Below, piece after piece: positions 6,874 to 15,506 of a DNA stretch of 64,000 nt. Every line of letters begins with the position of its first letter. The first letter of the stretch is position 1. The notes below the pieces were generated by a model that worked only from the letters and a program-made list of their open reading frames with translations, ran no database searches and was not told the DNA's origin. A program made the translations under genes and the position numbers. Location of the stretch: contig CABVAY010000002.1 of NCBI GenBank assembly GCA_902496455.1, positions 1-64,000 on the forward strand. The letters run 5' to 3'. The stretch comes from an uncultured Collinsella sp. (lineage in GTDB: Bacteria > Actinomycetota > Coriobacteriia > Coriobacteriales > Coriobacteriaceae).

Positions 6874-8184
6874 ATGAGCCAGTTCATCAACAACCCCGAG
6901 CACACCTTTGGTTTCGATACCCTGCAGCTTCACGTTGGCCAGGAGAGCGCCGATCCCGCATCCGACTCCCGCGCCGTGCCTATCTACCAGACCACGAGCT
7001 ATGTGTTCCGCAACTCCCAGCACGCCGCCGACCGCTTTGGTCTTGCCGATGCCGGTAACATCTACGGCCGTCTGACCAACTCCACCCAGAGCGTCTTCGA
7101 GGACCGTATCGCCGCACTCGAGGGTGGCGTGGCAGGTCTCGCCGTCGCCTCCGGTGCTGCTGCCATCACCTATACCCTGCAGGCTCTTGCTCAGGCCGGC
7201 GACCACGTGGTTGCCCAGAAGACCATCTACGGTGGCTCCTACAACCTGCTGGAGCATACGCTCTCCCAGTTTGGCGTCGAGACCACGTTTGTCGATGCGC
7301 ATAACTTGGAAGAGGTCGAGGGCGCCATCAAGGACAACACCACGGTCATCTATCTCGAGACGCTCGGCAACCCCAACTCCGACATCCCCAACATCGACGC
7401 CATCTCCGAGATCGCCAAGAAGCACGGTCTGCCGGTTGTCGTCGACAACACCTTCGGTACCCCGTATCTGTTCCGTCCGCTGGAGCATGGTGCCAACATC
7501 GTCGTTCACTCCGCAACCAAGTTCATCGGCGGCCACGGTACCTCGCTGGGCGGTGTGATTGTCGATGGCGGCAACTTTGACTGGAAGGCGAGCGGCAAGT
7601 ATGCGCAGATCGCCGAGCCCAATCCCTCCTACCATGGCGTCTCGTTTGCCGAGGCTGCCGGCCCTGCCGCCTTCGCGACCTATGTCCGCGCCATCCTGCT
7701 GCGTGACGAGGGCGCTTGCATCAGCCCGTTCAACGCCTGGATTCTGCTCCAGGGCACCGAGACCCTGTCGCTGCGCGTCGACCGCCATGTCGAGAACACC
7801 AAGAAGGTCGTTGAGTTCCTGACCGGTGACAGCCATGTTGCCAAGGTGAACCACCCGAGCCTGCCTGAGCACCCCGACCATGAGCTCTACAAGCAATATT
7901 TCCCCAACGGCGGTGCCTCGATCTTTACCTTTGAGATTAAGGGTGGCCAGGAGGCCGCCTGGAAGTTCATCGATCATCTGCAGGTGTTCTCGCTGCTCGC
8001 CAACGTGGCCGACGTCAAGTCGCTCGTCGTGCACCCGGCTACCACCACGCACTCCCAGCTCTCTGCCGAGGAGCTCGCCGAGCAGAACATCACGTCCTCC
8101 ACGATCCGTCTTTCCATCGGTACCGAGAATGCCGAGGATATCATTTGGGATCTGAAGCAGGCCTTCGCCGCGCTGGACGAGTAA
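6874..8184 (+). CDS. metY: O-acetyl-L-homoserine sulfhydrylase (MetY type)
   Basis: 436-aa PLP enzyme of the Cys/Met metabolism family that makes homocysteine (or methionine) from O-acetylhomoserine and sulfide (or methanethiol). Typical long form: LQLHVGQESADPASDSRAVPIYQTTSYVF at the N-terminus, YGRLTNSTQSVFEDRIAALEGG, LETLGNPNSDIPNID, and HSATKFIGGHGTSLGG carrying the PLP lysine; the MetY-specific NPSYHGVSF segment is present. A longer frame to 6763 is rejected because AAGGAG sits 7 bases before the ATG at 6874. Preceded by a promoter, a LysR dyad and a Cys/Met leader peptide, and followed by a strong terminator, so monocistronic. Confidence 0.95.
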   Translation: MSQFINNPEHTFGFDTLQLHVGQESADPASDSRAVPIYQTTSYVFRNSQHAADRFGLADAGNIYGRLTNSTQSVFEDRIAALEGGVAGLAVASGAAAITYTLQALAQAGDHVVAQKTIYGGSYNLLEHTLSQFGVETTFVDAHNLEEVEGAIKDNTTVIYLETLGNPNSDIPNIDAISEIAKKHGLPVVVDNTFGTPYLFRPLEHGANIVVHSATKFIGGHGTSLGGVIVDGGNFDWKASGKYAQIAEPNPSYHGVSFAEAAGPAAFATYVRAILLRDEGACISPFNAWILLQGTETLSLRVDRHVENTKKVVEFLTGDSHVAKVNHPSLPEHPDHELYKQYFPNGGASIFTFEIKGGQEAAWKFIDHLQVFSLLANVADVKSLVVHPATTTHSQLSAEELAEQNITSSTIRLSIGTENAEDIIWDLKQAFAALDE

Positions 8185-8244
8185 AGCGACTTGTGCAAGG
8201 ACCCCTTGCGACTCGATAGGTATAACTGCATAAAATGCCTGCTC

Positions 8245-8286
8245 AAGGCGCCTGTGCGAACAATGGTTGCACAGGCGCCTTTTTTG
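8245..8286 (+). terminator. Terminator after metY
   Basis: 13-bp GC-rich stem (AAGGCGCCTGTGC / GCACAGGCGCCTT) followed by a T-run. Classic intrinsic terminator. Confidence 0.92.
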
Positions 8287-8496
8287 CATAGAGAGGGTGC
8301 AAAAACAGGGTTTTTGACACGCTTTATGCATTCGAGTTGTGGAAAACTCCTGTTGAGAGGATGTGAGTTTTACGCAATTGACGTGCGCCTTTTGAGTAAA
8401 ACCGCAGGTCGCGATTTGCTCGGGGTACTATGCAGCGCAATCGAATCACACGCAGCTCAAACGCAGCAAAAACGCACTACGGAGGTTTCCAGCTAC

Positions 8497-9261
8497 ATGA
8501 GGATCGATTCACGAAAACCGAAAGCCGCCGCCCTTTCCGCCGCTCTGACCGCGGCACTTTTGGCGGGCGCCGGTGCAACTGATGCCCACGCCGCAACATT
8601 GTCCGATACGGTTGGATCTACGCCGTCCGAGACGACGCTGGTACAGCCCGTTGACTATCGCGGCGATGGTTATGGTTCCATGCAGGAGTGGAACGCCTCG
8701 ATGGAGGCCAAGCGCGATTCCCTGGAGGTGCGCGCTCAGATCATCATGAATATGTATGGCGACTATGCCACCGATGACGAGCGCTCTGTGCTGCAGGGCT
8801 GTATCGACGGTGCGGGTAGCCTGTTGACGATGGGGGAGGTCGACGCCAAGTCGACCGAGCTCGATGAGCTGCGCACTGCGCTTGAGGATGCCAAGCGCGA
8901 AGCGCTCGAGGCTGCCGCCGAGGCGGAGGCTGCCGAGGCTTCGTACTACAACGGCGGTTACACTCCGTCCTACGCGTCTGCCGCGTCCTGCACGAACGGA
9001 TCGGGCCTGACGCGCTCTGCGGGTGTCAATAACTACAACGGGCGCCGCGAGACCTATTACAGCAGCAATGTGCTTTATCACTATCGCACGGGCGAATGGA
9101 CTCAGGATTCTGAGGGCTTCTGGCGCGATTCCGACGGCTATTACGTTGTTGCCGCGGGCGATATGGCCCAGGGCTCGACCTTTACGGGCTCCAAGGGTGA
9201 TTGCAAGGTCTATGACTCCGGCTGCGCTGCCGGAACCACCGACTACTACACCGGTTGGTAA
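8497..9261 (+). CDS. Secreted protein with coiled coil and C-terminal barrel-like domain
   Basis: 254 aa. An N-terminal signal peptide (charged start RIDSRKPKAAA, hydrophobic LSAALTAALLAGAGA, likely cleavage after DAHA near residue 31) is followed by a helical, Glu/Ala-rich segment (residues about 60-150) likely to form a coiled coil, then a linker and a C-terminal domain of about 85 residues (RETYYSSNVLYHYRTGEWTQD, YYVVAAGDMAQGSTF, KVYDSGCAAGTTDYYTGW). The last part resembles double-psi beta-barrel (3D/RlpA-like) cell-wall domains, with conserved DSG and Asp, though the match is by eye. GGAGG precedes the ATG; the frame extending upstream would cross the metY terminator. Probably a cell-wall-associated protein; exact role unknown. 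Confidence 0.75.
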   Translation: MRIDSRKPKAAALSAALTAALLAGAGATDAHAATLSDTVGSTPSETTLVQPVDYRGDGYGSMQEWNASMEAKRDSLEVRAQIIMNMYGDYATDDERSVLQGCIDGAGSLLTMGEVDAKSTELDELRTALEDAKREALEAAAEAEAAEASYYNGGYTPSYASAASCTNGSGLTRSAGVNNYNGRRETYYSSNVLYHYRTGEWTQDSEGFWRDSDGYYVVAAGDMAQGSTFTGSKGDCKVYDSGCAAGTTDYYTGW

Positions 9262-9447
9262 TTTTTCTGCATCACGGATATTTGGCGGACGGGTGTCTTT
9301 ACCGAGCTTTAGGGCAACGTAAAGACGTCCGTTCTATGTATGCGCCTGAGCTAACAGAGCCCTTACCGTGACGGTACGTCGCGCATATGGGCGCGGGGCA
9401 CACTAGTTCATGAGAAATAAGGTCTTTCTCTTGGAGGAAGTGGTCTT

Positions 9448-9654
9448 GTGAATGCTCGAGATATCGCCGTTGCCGCCGTCGCGTTGATGCTTGGCTGCCT
9501 TGGTCCCACGGCCGCGCTCGTCGCGGGCATGCAGGGGACATGCGGGGCTGCTCCTATCGTGGTCGGCGCGCTGATCGCGGCCGCGCTGCTGGGAAGTGCA
9601 GGTGTAGTCCTTTGTCGCGACGATGAGGACCAGGCGTCGGAGTCGCAGCTCTAA
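9448..9654 (+). CDS. Small membrane protein, two predicted helices
   Basis: 68 aa, GTG start with GGAGG ten bases upstream. Two hydrophobic stretches (IAVAAVALMLGCLGPTAALVAGM and IVVGALIAAALLGSAGVVLC) joined by a short loop with a Cys, then an acidic tail CRDDEDQASESQL. No family recognised. It is flanked by its own spacing upstream and a bidirectional hairpin downstream, which supports a real gene. Confidence 0.6.
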   Translation: MNARDIAVAAVALMLGCLGPTAALVAGMQGTCGAAPIVVGALIAAALLGSAGVVLCRDDEDQASESQL

Positions 9655-9692
9655 CCGTTGTGAAGCTGATTTTTGGCCAAAGATGAAAAAGG

Positions 9693-9728
9693 AAGCCGCC
9701 GCGAGGGGAGTGCCCCTTGCGGCGGCTT
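9693..9728. terminator. Bidirectional terminator
   Basis: GC-rich stem around GCCGCCGCGAGGGG/CCCCTTGCGGCGGC between two convergent genes; T-runs are present on the minus side (CTTTTTC) and weaker on the plus side. Serves the small membrane protein gene and panE. Confidence 0.8.
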
Positions 9729-9763
9729 TGCCATTGGATCTGCTGGCTACAGTATGCCGAGCA

Positions 9764-10678
9764 CTACCAGCTGCTTTCTATTTCGCGAATCCTCTGGTAG
9801 AGCCAATCGTTTTGCGGCACTTGGATATCGTGTTTGGCGGCCAGGCGGCAAATGGTGCCCGCGAACTCCTCGACTTCGGTTTTTCGTTGTGCGATGCGGT
9901 CCTGCGCCATCGAGGGCATACCGGCGGGGTCGATTCCCTCGATGAGGTGCACCATTTGCGTCAGGTCTGCCTCGGTCAGCTCAACGCCCTCGGCGTTGGC
10001 AACCGCAAGCGTCTCGCGCATGGCGGAGACAAAACAGCGGCGCTGCTCGGAGCCCGGCTCCGTGGCGCTTCCGTAGGTCCCGCCGTAGGCCATGCAGGTC
10101 TGGTTGATGCCGTCGTTGAGCATGAGTTTGGCCCACATGCGGTGCGCAATGTCGCTCTCGACGGTATGGGCGATGCCGCAGCGCGTATAGAGCTCGTCGA
10201 TGGCGGTAACGGTTGCGGGCTTGGTGCCCGCTGCCGCGCCAAAGCGAATCTCGCCCGCATTGGTAAAGGTGAGCTCTCCGTTGAGGAACACGGCGTCCAT
10301 GCCTTGGCAGATACCCAGGACGGTGTGCTCCCAGCCAAAGCGCTCGGCAATCTTTTGCTCGCTCGTAATGCCGTTGCACAGCGAGGCGATGAGCGTGTTG
10401 GGTCCCACGACACGCTCCATAGTCTTGAGTGCTTGGTCGAGACCGGTGGTCTTGACCGTCAGGATGACCAGATCGGCGGGCGCTGCCTCGCTGGCGCGGA
10501 CGGACGTGAGATCGCAAGGCTTTCCGTTGACGGTGAGCGCATCGCCCGCGTGACGCTCAAAACGGGCGTCATCCATAACGTATTCGACGGCGTCATTGCC
10601 GAGGGCCTTGGCAATCATGCTGCCGTAGAGCAGGCCGACGCCGCCCTTGCCGATAAAGGTGACCTTATTGATCTGCAT
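9764..10678 (-). CDS. panE: 2-dehydropantoate 2-reductase (ketopantoate reductase)
   Basis: 304-aa ApbA/PanE-family NADPH reductase that makes pantoate for coenzyme A synthesis. Rossmann entry INKVTFIGKGGVGLLYGSMIA (GKGGVG in place of GxGxxG), DLVILTVKTTGLDQAL with the conserved lysine, SLCNGITSEQ with Asn, and the C-terminal helical domain KLMLNDGINQTCMAYGGTYG (K and N of the active site) and NDGxN pattern. Two in-frame ATGs exist; the second (10678) has GGGGAG at a normal distance while the first overlaps it. Several paralogous family members act on other 2-keto acids, so substrate is likely but not certain. Confidence 0.85.
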   Translation of the reverse strand: MQINKVTFIGKGGVGLLYGSMIAKALGNDAVEYVMDDARFERHAGDALTVNGKPCDLTSVRASEAAPADLVILTVKTTGLDQALKTMERVVGPNTLIASLCNGITSEQKIAERFGWEHTVLGICQGMDAVFLNGELTFTNAGEIRFGAAAGTKPATVTAIDELYTRCGIAHTVESDIAHRMWAKLMLNDGINQTCMAYGGTYGSATEPGSEQRRCFVSAMRETLAVANAEGVELTEADLTQMVHLIEGIDPAGMPSMAQDRIAQRKTEVEEFAGTICRLAAKHDIQVPQNDWLYQRIREIESSW

Positions 10679-10693
10679 GTGAATCATCTCCCC

Positions 10694-10722
10694 ATAAAAA
10701 GGCGCCCGCGTACGGGGCGCCT
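10694..10722 (-). terminator. Terminator between the 64-aa gene and panE
   Basis: On the minus strand an AGGCGCCCC/GGGCGCCT stem is followed by TTTTTATG, ending transcription from the small gene at 10799-10993 before panE. Confidence 0.8.
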
Positions 10723-10798
10723 GATGGATTGTATGCCGTCAGGGTGATTGGTGGGTGCGCGGGACGGCTGTTATAAAAAAGAAACGTTTGCCTGGACG

Positions 10799-10993
10799 CT
10801 ACGCTGCAGGGCAGACCGCAAAGACGCGCGCGGGGTATCCGACACCATCGCGGACCTTAGGGAAGGTGCAGAAGATGACGGCGCCTGTGGCGGGAAGCTC
10901 GTCCAGATGGTCCATGACCTCGATCTGGTAACGGTCGACCGAGAGGATGTATTGTTCTCCGGGATAGGGGTAGGCGTCCTCGCGCGTGGTCAC
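10799..10993 (-). CDS. Small conserved-looking protein of unknown function (64 aa)
   Basis: GTG start with AAAGGAGG six bases upstream, an unusually good site for a spurious frame, and an intrinsic terminator downstream. The protein (TTREDAYPYPGEQYILSV ... GAVIFCTFPKVRDGVG ...) is soluble, beta-rich and without a motif I can name. It is divergent from the aldo/keto reductase gene. Confidence 0.6.
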   Translation of the reverse strand: MTTREDAYPYPGEQYILSVDRYQIEVMDHLDELPATGAVIFCTFPKVRDGVGYPARVFAVCPAA

Positions 10994-11156
10994 GCTCGCC
11001 TCCTTTCATCGGGCTTTTTGCTGATGTTAAAGCGGTGTCGTGACGGCTCGATTTCTGCTACGTTACGATACGTTCTCGATTGCGATTCCAATGTGTTTCG
11101 ATGGCGTGGCCGTTGTGTTTCGCCTTGCCGAGGCGCTGATGGCGAAGGGAGGGGCA

Positions 11157-12344
11157 GTGCAATATCGTGTTGACCCCAAAAGTGGTAACCGAATATCCGC
11201 TCTGGGTCTGGGCTGCATGAGGTTCCCCGGTGCGCCGGGACACCCCGATGCGAAGACGGCCGATACCATCATCTCCCGTGCGGTGGAGCAGGGGATTAAT
11301 TATCTGGATACCGCGTATCTTTATCCCGGCAACGAGGTGTGCGTGGGTGCCTCACTTGAGCGTTTGGGGCTGCGTAACCGGGTGTTGCTGGCGACTAAGT
11401 TGCCGCACGCTTCGTGCAAGTGCGCGGAGGATTTCGACCGGTTCTTCGACGAGCAACTGCACCGTTTGCGGACTGACCATATCGACTACTACCTCATGCA
11501 CAACATCACCTCGCCCGCGCAGTGGGAGCGTGTGGTAGCGTTGGGTATCGAGGACTGGATTGCGCACCAAAAGGTTGTGGGGCGTATTCGCCAGATAGGT
11601 TTTTCGTACCACGGCAGTGCGGCAGACTTCCTCACGATGCTTGACGCGTATGACTGGGACTTTTGCCAGATCCAGTACAACTACGCTGGAGAGCGCTACC
11701 AAGCGGGAACGGCGGGACTCATGGCAGCTGCCGAGCGCGGGCTCGCGGTGTTTGTGATGGAACCGCTTTTGGGTGGACGCCTGGCGGGCAAACTGCCTCC
11801 GCGTGCCCGCGCCGTGTTCGATGGCGTACGCGATCCGTACCTGAAGACGCCGGCTGCTTGGGGCCTTTCGTGGGTGTGGAATCATCCTCAGGTCACGATG
11901 CTGCTATCGGGTATGACCGATACCGCGCAGGTGGACGAGAACGCGGCATTGGCGGATCGCGCACTGCCGGATTCGATGACAGCTACTCAGCTCGATACCA
12001 TCGCACGTGTGCTGGGAGAGTTTGAGAAATCGAATCGCGTGCCCTGTACGGGGTGCGGCTACTGCATGCCGTGCCCCAAGGGTATCAATATTCCCGGCTG
12101 CTTTGGCGCCTACAACGCGAGCTACGCGCATAGTTGGTTTACGGGGCTGTCTCAATACTTTACGGCGAGCGCGGTGCGGACGAACGAGCCCAAACTGGTG
12201 AGCAATTGCGTCAAGTGCGGCAGATGCGCGCGTCACTGCCCACAGCACATCGATATTCCCGAGCGTCTCGACGATGTGCGCCGACGTTTCCAGCCTGGGC
12301 CCGTAACGGCCGCGCTTAAAGCCTTTTGCAAAACGCGCCTCTGA
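11157..12344 (+). CDS. Aldo/keto reductase with C-terminal 4Fe-4S domain
   Basis: 395 aa. The AKR barrel shows ISALGLGCMRFPG, the catalytic Asp/Tyr in NYLDTAYLYPGNE, the conserved Lys in LLATKLPHASCK and His in DHIDYYLMHNI. A ferredoxin-like domain follows with PCTGCGYCMPCPKGINIPG and NCVKCGRCARHCPQHIDIP, two four-cysteine clusters. Such enzymes are typical of anaerobes and reduce carbonyls with electrons via Fe-S clusters. The start is a GTG (VQYRVDPKSGN) with AAGGGAGGGG upstream; a longer frame starting at 11040 lacks a site. The stop codon lies inside a palindromic repeat element. Confidence 0.9.
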   Translation: MQYRVDPKSGNRISALGLGCMRFPGAPGHPDAKTADTIISRAVEQGINYLDTAYLYPGNEVCVGASLERLGLRNRVLLATKLPHASCKCAEDFDRFFDEQLHRLRTDHIDYYLMHNITSPAQWERVVALGIEDWIAHQKVVGRIRQIGFSYHGSAADFLTMLDAYDWDFCQIQYNYAGERYQAGTAGLMAAAERGLAVFVMEPLLGGRLAGKLPPRARAVFDGVRDPYLKTPAAWGLSWVWNHPQVTMLLSGMTDTAQVDENAALADRALPDSMTATQLDTIARVLGEFEKSNRVPCTGCGYCMPCPKGINIPGCFGAYNASYAHSWFTGLSQYFTASAVRTNEPKLVSNCVKCGRCARHCPQHIDIPERLDDVRRRFQPGPVTAALKAFCKTRL

Positions 12345-12422
12345 TGCCCCTTTTATAACTTGCGGTGGAATAGTTCCTGTTTGCGGCAGAATAGGGGCCA
12401 AACAGGAACTATTCCACCGCAA
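12341..12422. repeat. Palindromic repeat element, copy 1
   Basis: A flank CTGATGCCCCTTTTATAACT leads into a perfect 24-bp inverted repeat starting TTGCGGTGGAATAG (12360-12383) and returning at 12399-12422, with a 15-base loop. Copy 2 at 13507-13588 has the same flank and stem base but a changed stem core. The AKR stop codon is inside the flank. No T-run follows, so it is not a classic terminator. Confidence 0.85.
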
Positions 12423-12437
12423 CTGAAGGGGGCTGTC

Positions 12438-13457
12438 GTGGGCCATCGGGATTCATGTGATGATTTGCGTGAGGTTCGTTGGGGCGTTTTGGGCGCTGGG
12501 CGCATTTCGCATCGATTTGCATCGTCGCTCAAGGAGGTGGACGGGGCACGGCTTGTGGCTGCCGCCGGTCGCACTCCTTCGCATGTTGAGGAGTTTTGCA
12601 GGGCGTTTTCGATTGATGCCGCGCACAGTTATGCCACAGCTGACGATAACTGCGATGCGGCTTATGATGCGTTGATTGCCGACCCCGATGTCGACGTAAT
12701 CTACTTGGCTCTCCCGCATGGCATGCATGCGCGTTGGGCCTGTCGCGCGCTGCGCGCCGGAAAGGCCGTGCTGTGCGAAAAGCCGGCCGTTTTGAATGAA
12801 GAAGAGGCCCATGCGATCGCCTCCGTTTCCCGTGAGCGCGGCGTGCTGTTTATGGAGGCGATGAAAAATCGGTTTTGTCCGATGCGTACTCGCGTGAAGG
12901 GCTTGCTTGCGTCGGGCGAGCTCGGCCGTATCGTCTCGATTGAAAGCGTGCAAAAACTCGATTATGGTGAGCCCCCTTCGAGTTATCTGCTCGACCCGTT
13001 GCAGGGTGGCTGTCTATATGACATGGGCTGCTATGCAGTCGGTTGGTTTGAGGATTTGCTCGCGGGCGCGTGCGAGGTTTCGTCCCGTGAAGTTCGCTGG
13101 CGTGACGTATCGGTCGGTCGCGTGGATTGGGCCGATGAGATCCATATGAGCGTCGGCGGCATACCCATTCATATGGCGTGCGACGGCAAAGCAGCATATG
13201 AAAGCCGCTTAACGATTGCCTGTGAGCGGGGCTCGTTGGAAATCGAGCGCCTCCATCGCCCCGAGCTCGCCCATGTGAAGTACTCCGACGGACGAATGCT
13301 CGAAATAAATGCCCCGTTTGAGGTCGATGATTTCTACGGCGAAATCCAGCATGTGACCCAGCTCATCCGGGCGGGGAAACTCGAGAGTCCCGTCATGCCC
13401 CTTGCCGCCACAAAGCGCTGCGCGCGCATTATCGATGCGATTCGTTTGAAACTTTAG
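12438..13457 (+). CDS. Gfo/Idh/MocA-family oxidoreductase (second copy)
   Basis: 339-aa NAD(P)-dependent dehydrogenase with canonical GVLGAGRISHRFAS near the N-terminus, VIYLALPHGMHARWACRALRAGKAVLCEKPAVLNEEEA with the catalytic EKP lysine, and the C-terminal domain QKLDYGEPPSSYLLDPLQGGCLYDMGCYAV. Resembles the dihydrodiol/scyllo-inositol dehydrogenase branch. The GTG at 12438 has GAAGGGGG five bases upstream, which places the start after the palindromic repeat; the frame does read back through the repeat but without a real start. Unlike the copy at 3933-5039 it keeps the classical glycine motif. Confidence 0.9.
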   Translation: MGHRDSCDDLREVRWGVLGAGRISHRFASSLKEVDGARLVAAAGRTPSHVEEFCRAFSIDAAHSYATADDNCDAAYDALIADPDVDVIYLALPHGMHARWACRALRAGKAVLCEKPAVLNEEEAHAIASVSRERGVLFMEAMKNRFCPMRTRVKGLLASGELGRIVSIESVQKLDYGEPPSSYLLDPLQGGCLYDMGCYAVGWFEDLLAGACEVSSREVRWRDVSVGRVDWADEIHMSVGGIPIHMACDGKAAYESRLTIACERGSLEIERLHRPELAHVKYSDGRMLEINAPFEVDDFYGEIQHVTQLIRAGKLESPVMPLAATKRCARIIDAIRLKL

Positions 13458-13506
13458 GGCGTGGGGGCATGGCACCAGCGCTTGGAATGCCTGGAGGCCT
13501 TTGTCC

Positions 13507-13588
13507 CTGATGCCCCTTTTATAACTTGCGGTGGAATACGGTCTGTTTGCGCCAAAATAAGGCACCAATAGACCGTATTTCACCGCAA
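13507..13588. repeat. Palindromic repeat element, copy 2
   Basis: Same CTGATGCCCCTTTTATAACT flank and TTGCGGTGGAATA stem base as copy 1; arms 13526-13549 and 13566-13588. The stem core differs from copy 1 (ACGGTCT in place of AGTTCCT) with matching changes in the other arm, and the two remaining mismatches are G-U compatible. Such covariation suggests selection for an RNA hairpin or a cruciform. Confidence 0.85.
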
Positions 13589-13609
13589 CTGATGAGGAGG
13601 GAGCTGGAG

Positions 13610-14476
13610 ATGCTGACGATCGGGTGTCATCTTTCGACGACGAAGGGCTATCGGGCGATGGGGGAGACGGCGCTGTCCATTGGCGCCAATACCTTTGCGT
13701 TCTTTACGCGCAACCCGCGCGGTGGCAAGGCAAAAGATCTTGACATGGATGACGTGGCGGCCCTGCGCGAGCTTATGGCGCAAAACGACTTTGGACCGCT
13801 GGTGGCGCATGCCCCGTATACCTATAACCCCTGCTCCGCTAAGGAGCGAGCGCGCGAGTTTGCCCTGGAGGCCATGGCCGAGGATCTGCAGCGCATGGAA
13901 GCACTGCCCGGCAACTACTACAATTTTCATCCCGGTGCGCATGTGGGGCAGGGCTCCGACGCCGGTATTCAGATGATTGTCGACACCCTGTGCCAGGTGA
14001 TGTTTGAGGGCCAGCAGACGACGGTGCTGCTCGAGACCATGGCCGGCAAGGGTACCGAGGTGGGCCGCAGCTTTGAGGAACTGGCGTGCATTATCGAGGG
14101 CGTTGCCGCCAAGTGCCCAGAGCTGTCCGATAAGCTGGGCGTTTGTTTGGATACCTGCCATGTGAGCGATGCTGGCTACGACATCATCCATGATCTGGAC
14201 GGCGTACTCGACGAGTTCGACCGCGTGGTGGGTATCGATCGTTTGCACGCCGTACACATCAACGATTCGAAGAACCCTTGTGGCGCCCATAAAGATCGTC
14301 ACGAGTGCATCGGCAAGGGATACCTTGGCAGCGAGGAATTTGGTGGCGGTATGCAGGTTATGCAGAATATTGTATCGAATGGCCATTTGCGTTCGCTGCC
14401 GTTTATTTTGGAGACTCCGAACGAACTTGCAGGTTATGCAGCTGAAATTAGACTATTAAGGTCATTGCAGCAGTAA
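13610..14476 (+). CDS. nfo: Deoxyribonuclease IV (AP endonuclease)
   Basis: 288-aa endonuclease IV-family TIM barrel that incises abasic sites in base excision repair. Metal ligands are seen in order: GCHLSTTKGY, VAHAPYTYNPCSA (His), YYNFHPGAHVGQG (His), TTVLLETMAGKGTEVG (Glu), GVCLDTCHVSDAGYD (Asp, His), AVHINDSKNPCGAHKDRHECIGKG (His, Asp, His) and FILETPNE (Glu). GAGGAGGG stands eight bases before the ATG. Separated from the preceding oxidoreductase by palindromic repeat copy 2, so it may have its own expression. Confidence 0.95.
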   Translation: MLTIGCHLSTTKGYRAMGETALSIGANTFAFFTRNPRGGKAKDLDMDDVAALRELMAQNDFGPLVAHAPYTYNPCSAKERAREFALEAMAEDLQRMEALPGNYYNFHPGAHVGQGSDAGIQMIVDTLCQVMFEGQQTTVLLETMAGKGTEVGRSFEELACIIEGVAAKCPELSDKLGVCLDTCHVSDAGYDIIHDLDGVLDEFDRVVGIDRLHAVHINDSKNPCGAHKDRHECIGKGYLGSEEFGGGMQVMQNIVSNGHLRSLPFILETPNELAGYAAEIRLLRSLQQ

Positions 14477-14537
14477 TGACTGTCACAAAGTAGAGTATTC
14501 CATTCACGTTATGGGTTTGTTTCAATCAGTTTTCTCA

Positions 14538-14566
14538 TTGCAGATTCGTAATTCCGGGTGCATAAT
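14538..14566 (+). promoter_or_regulatory. Predicted promoter of the amino-acid ABC operon
   Basis: TTGCAG and CATAAT with a 17-base spacer, about 58 bases upstream of the binding-protein start codon. Confidence 0.6.
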
Positions 14567-14623
14567 AGCCAACAGTTTTTGCAGACCTCTGAATCAAACG
14601 AGGTCACCGGAAGGAGACTCATT

Positions 14624-15484
14624 ATGAAGCTGAAGAAGCTTGGCGCATTTGCCGCCACGGGTGCTATGGCGCTCGCCCTTGCTCTGACGGGCTGCGGTTC
14701 GTCCAACGCCACCTCTGGTTCTGATGCCGGTTCCAGCAGCTCTGACGACGCTAAGGTCGAGAAGGTCGACGGCTCCAAGGAGTACGCGCTCGTCAAGGAC
14801 GGCACGCTGACCGTCGGCACCTCTGCCGAGTACGCTCCGTTTGAGTACAAAGATGACAACGGCGATTATCAGGGCTTTGACCTTGAGCTCATCAAGGCTA
14901 TCGGCGACAAGCTGGGCCTGGATGTCGAGTATGTCAACAATGACTTTGACACGCTGGTTCCGGGCGTCGCTTCGGGCGCCAAGTATGACGTTTCCATCGC
15001 GGCTATCACCGACACGCCCGAGCGTGAGAAGGAAGTCACTTTCTCCGATTCCTACTACATGGACGATCAGGCTATCGTGACCAAGGTCGATAACACCGAC
15101 ATCACGGCCGATAACTTCAGCGAGAAGCTCAACAACGCCGACGCTACCATCATCGTCCAGTCTGGCTCGACCGCCGAGGCCTTTGCCCAGGAGAACTTCC
15201 CCAAGGCCAAGATCGTCCCCTACAAGGACGCCACCGAGTGCTTCAGCGCCCTGCAGTCCGATAAGGGCGACGCCGTAGTCACCAACCGCTCCGTTGCCAG
15301 CCAGCTGACCGCCGAGCAGTTCAACACCTGCCAGACCATCAAGCAGATCAGCACCGGCGAGGAGTACGCCATCGCCATCAACCAGGGCAACACCAAGCTC
15401 AAGGACGACATCAACCAGGCCATCAAGGACCTGACCGACGACGGTACCGTCGACGCCCTCATGGCTAAGTACAATATCAAGTAA
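14624..15484 (+). CDS. Amino-acid ABC transporter substrate-binding lipoprotein
   Basis: 286-aa periplasmic-type binding protein (family 3) anchored as a lipoprotein. The signal peptide ends in the lipobox ALALTGC, followed by a Ser/Gly linker. The mature domain begins KDGTLTVGTSAEYAPFEYKDDNGDYQGFDLELIKAIGDKLG and contains FDTLVPGVASGAKYDVSIAAITDTPEREKEVTFSDSYY, the classic polar amino-acid binding pattern. GGAAGGAG precedes the ATG. First gene of a three-gene importer with permease and ATPase; a hairpin after its stop probably lets it be made in excess over the membrane parts. Confidence 0.94.
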   Translation: MKLKKLGAFAATGAMALALALTGCGSSNATSGSDAGSSSSDDAKVEKVDGSKEYALVKDGTLTVGTSAEYAPFEYKDDNGDYQGFDLELIKAIGDKLGLDVEYVNNDFDTLVPGVASGAKYDVSIAAITDTPEREKEVTFSDSYYMDDQAIVTKVDNTDITADNFSEKLNNADATIIVQSGSTAEAFAQENFPKAKIVPYKDATECFSALQSDKGDAVVTNRSVASQLTAEQFNTCQTIKQISTGEEYAIAINQGNTKLKDDINQAIKDLTDDGTVDALMAKYNIK

Positions 15485-15506
15485 AATAACTACTTGATTG
15501 CGCGCG

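Noticed and set aside
6838..8331. Long open frame on the minus strand opposite metY
   Set aside because: Mirror of the GC-rich codon bias of metY; no RBS, Val/Gly-rich sequence without motifs. The same applies to frames opposite the ABC permease/ATPase (15477-17279), pgi (23137-24153) and lysA (54701-55951 plus).
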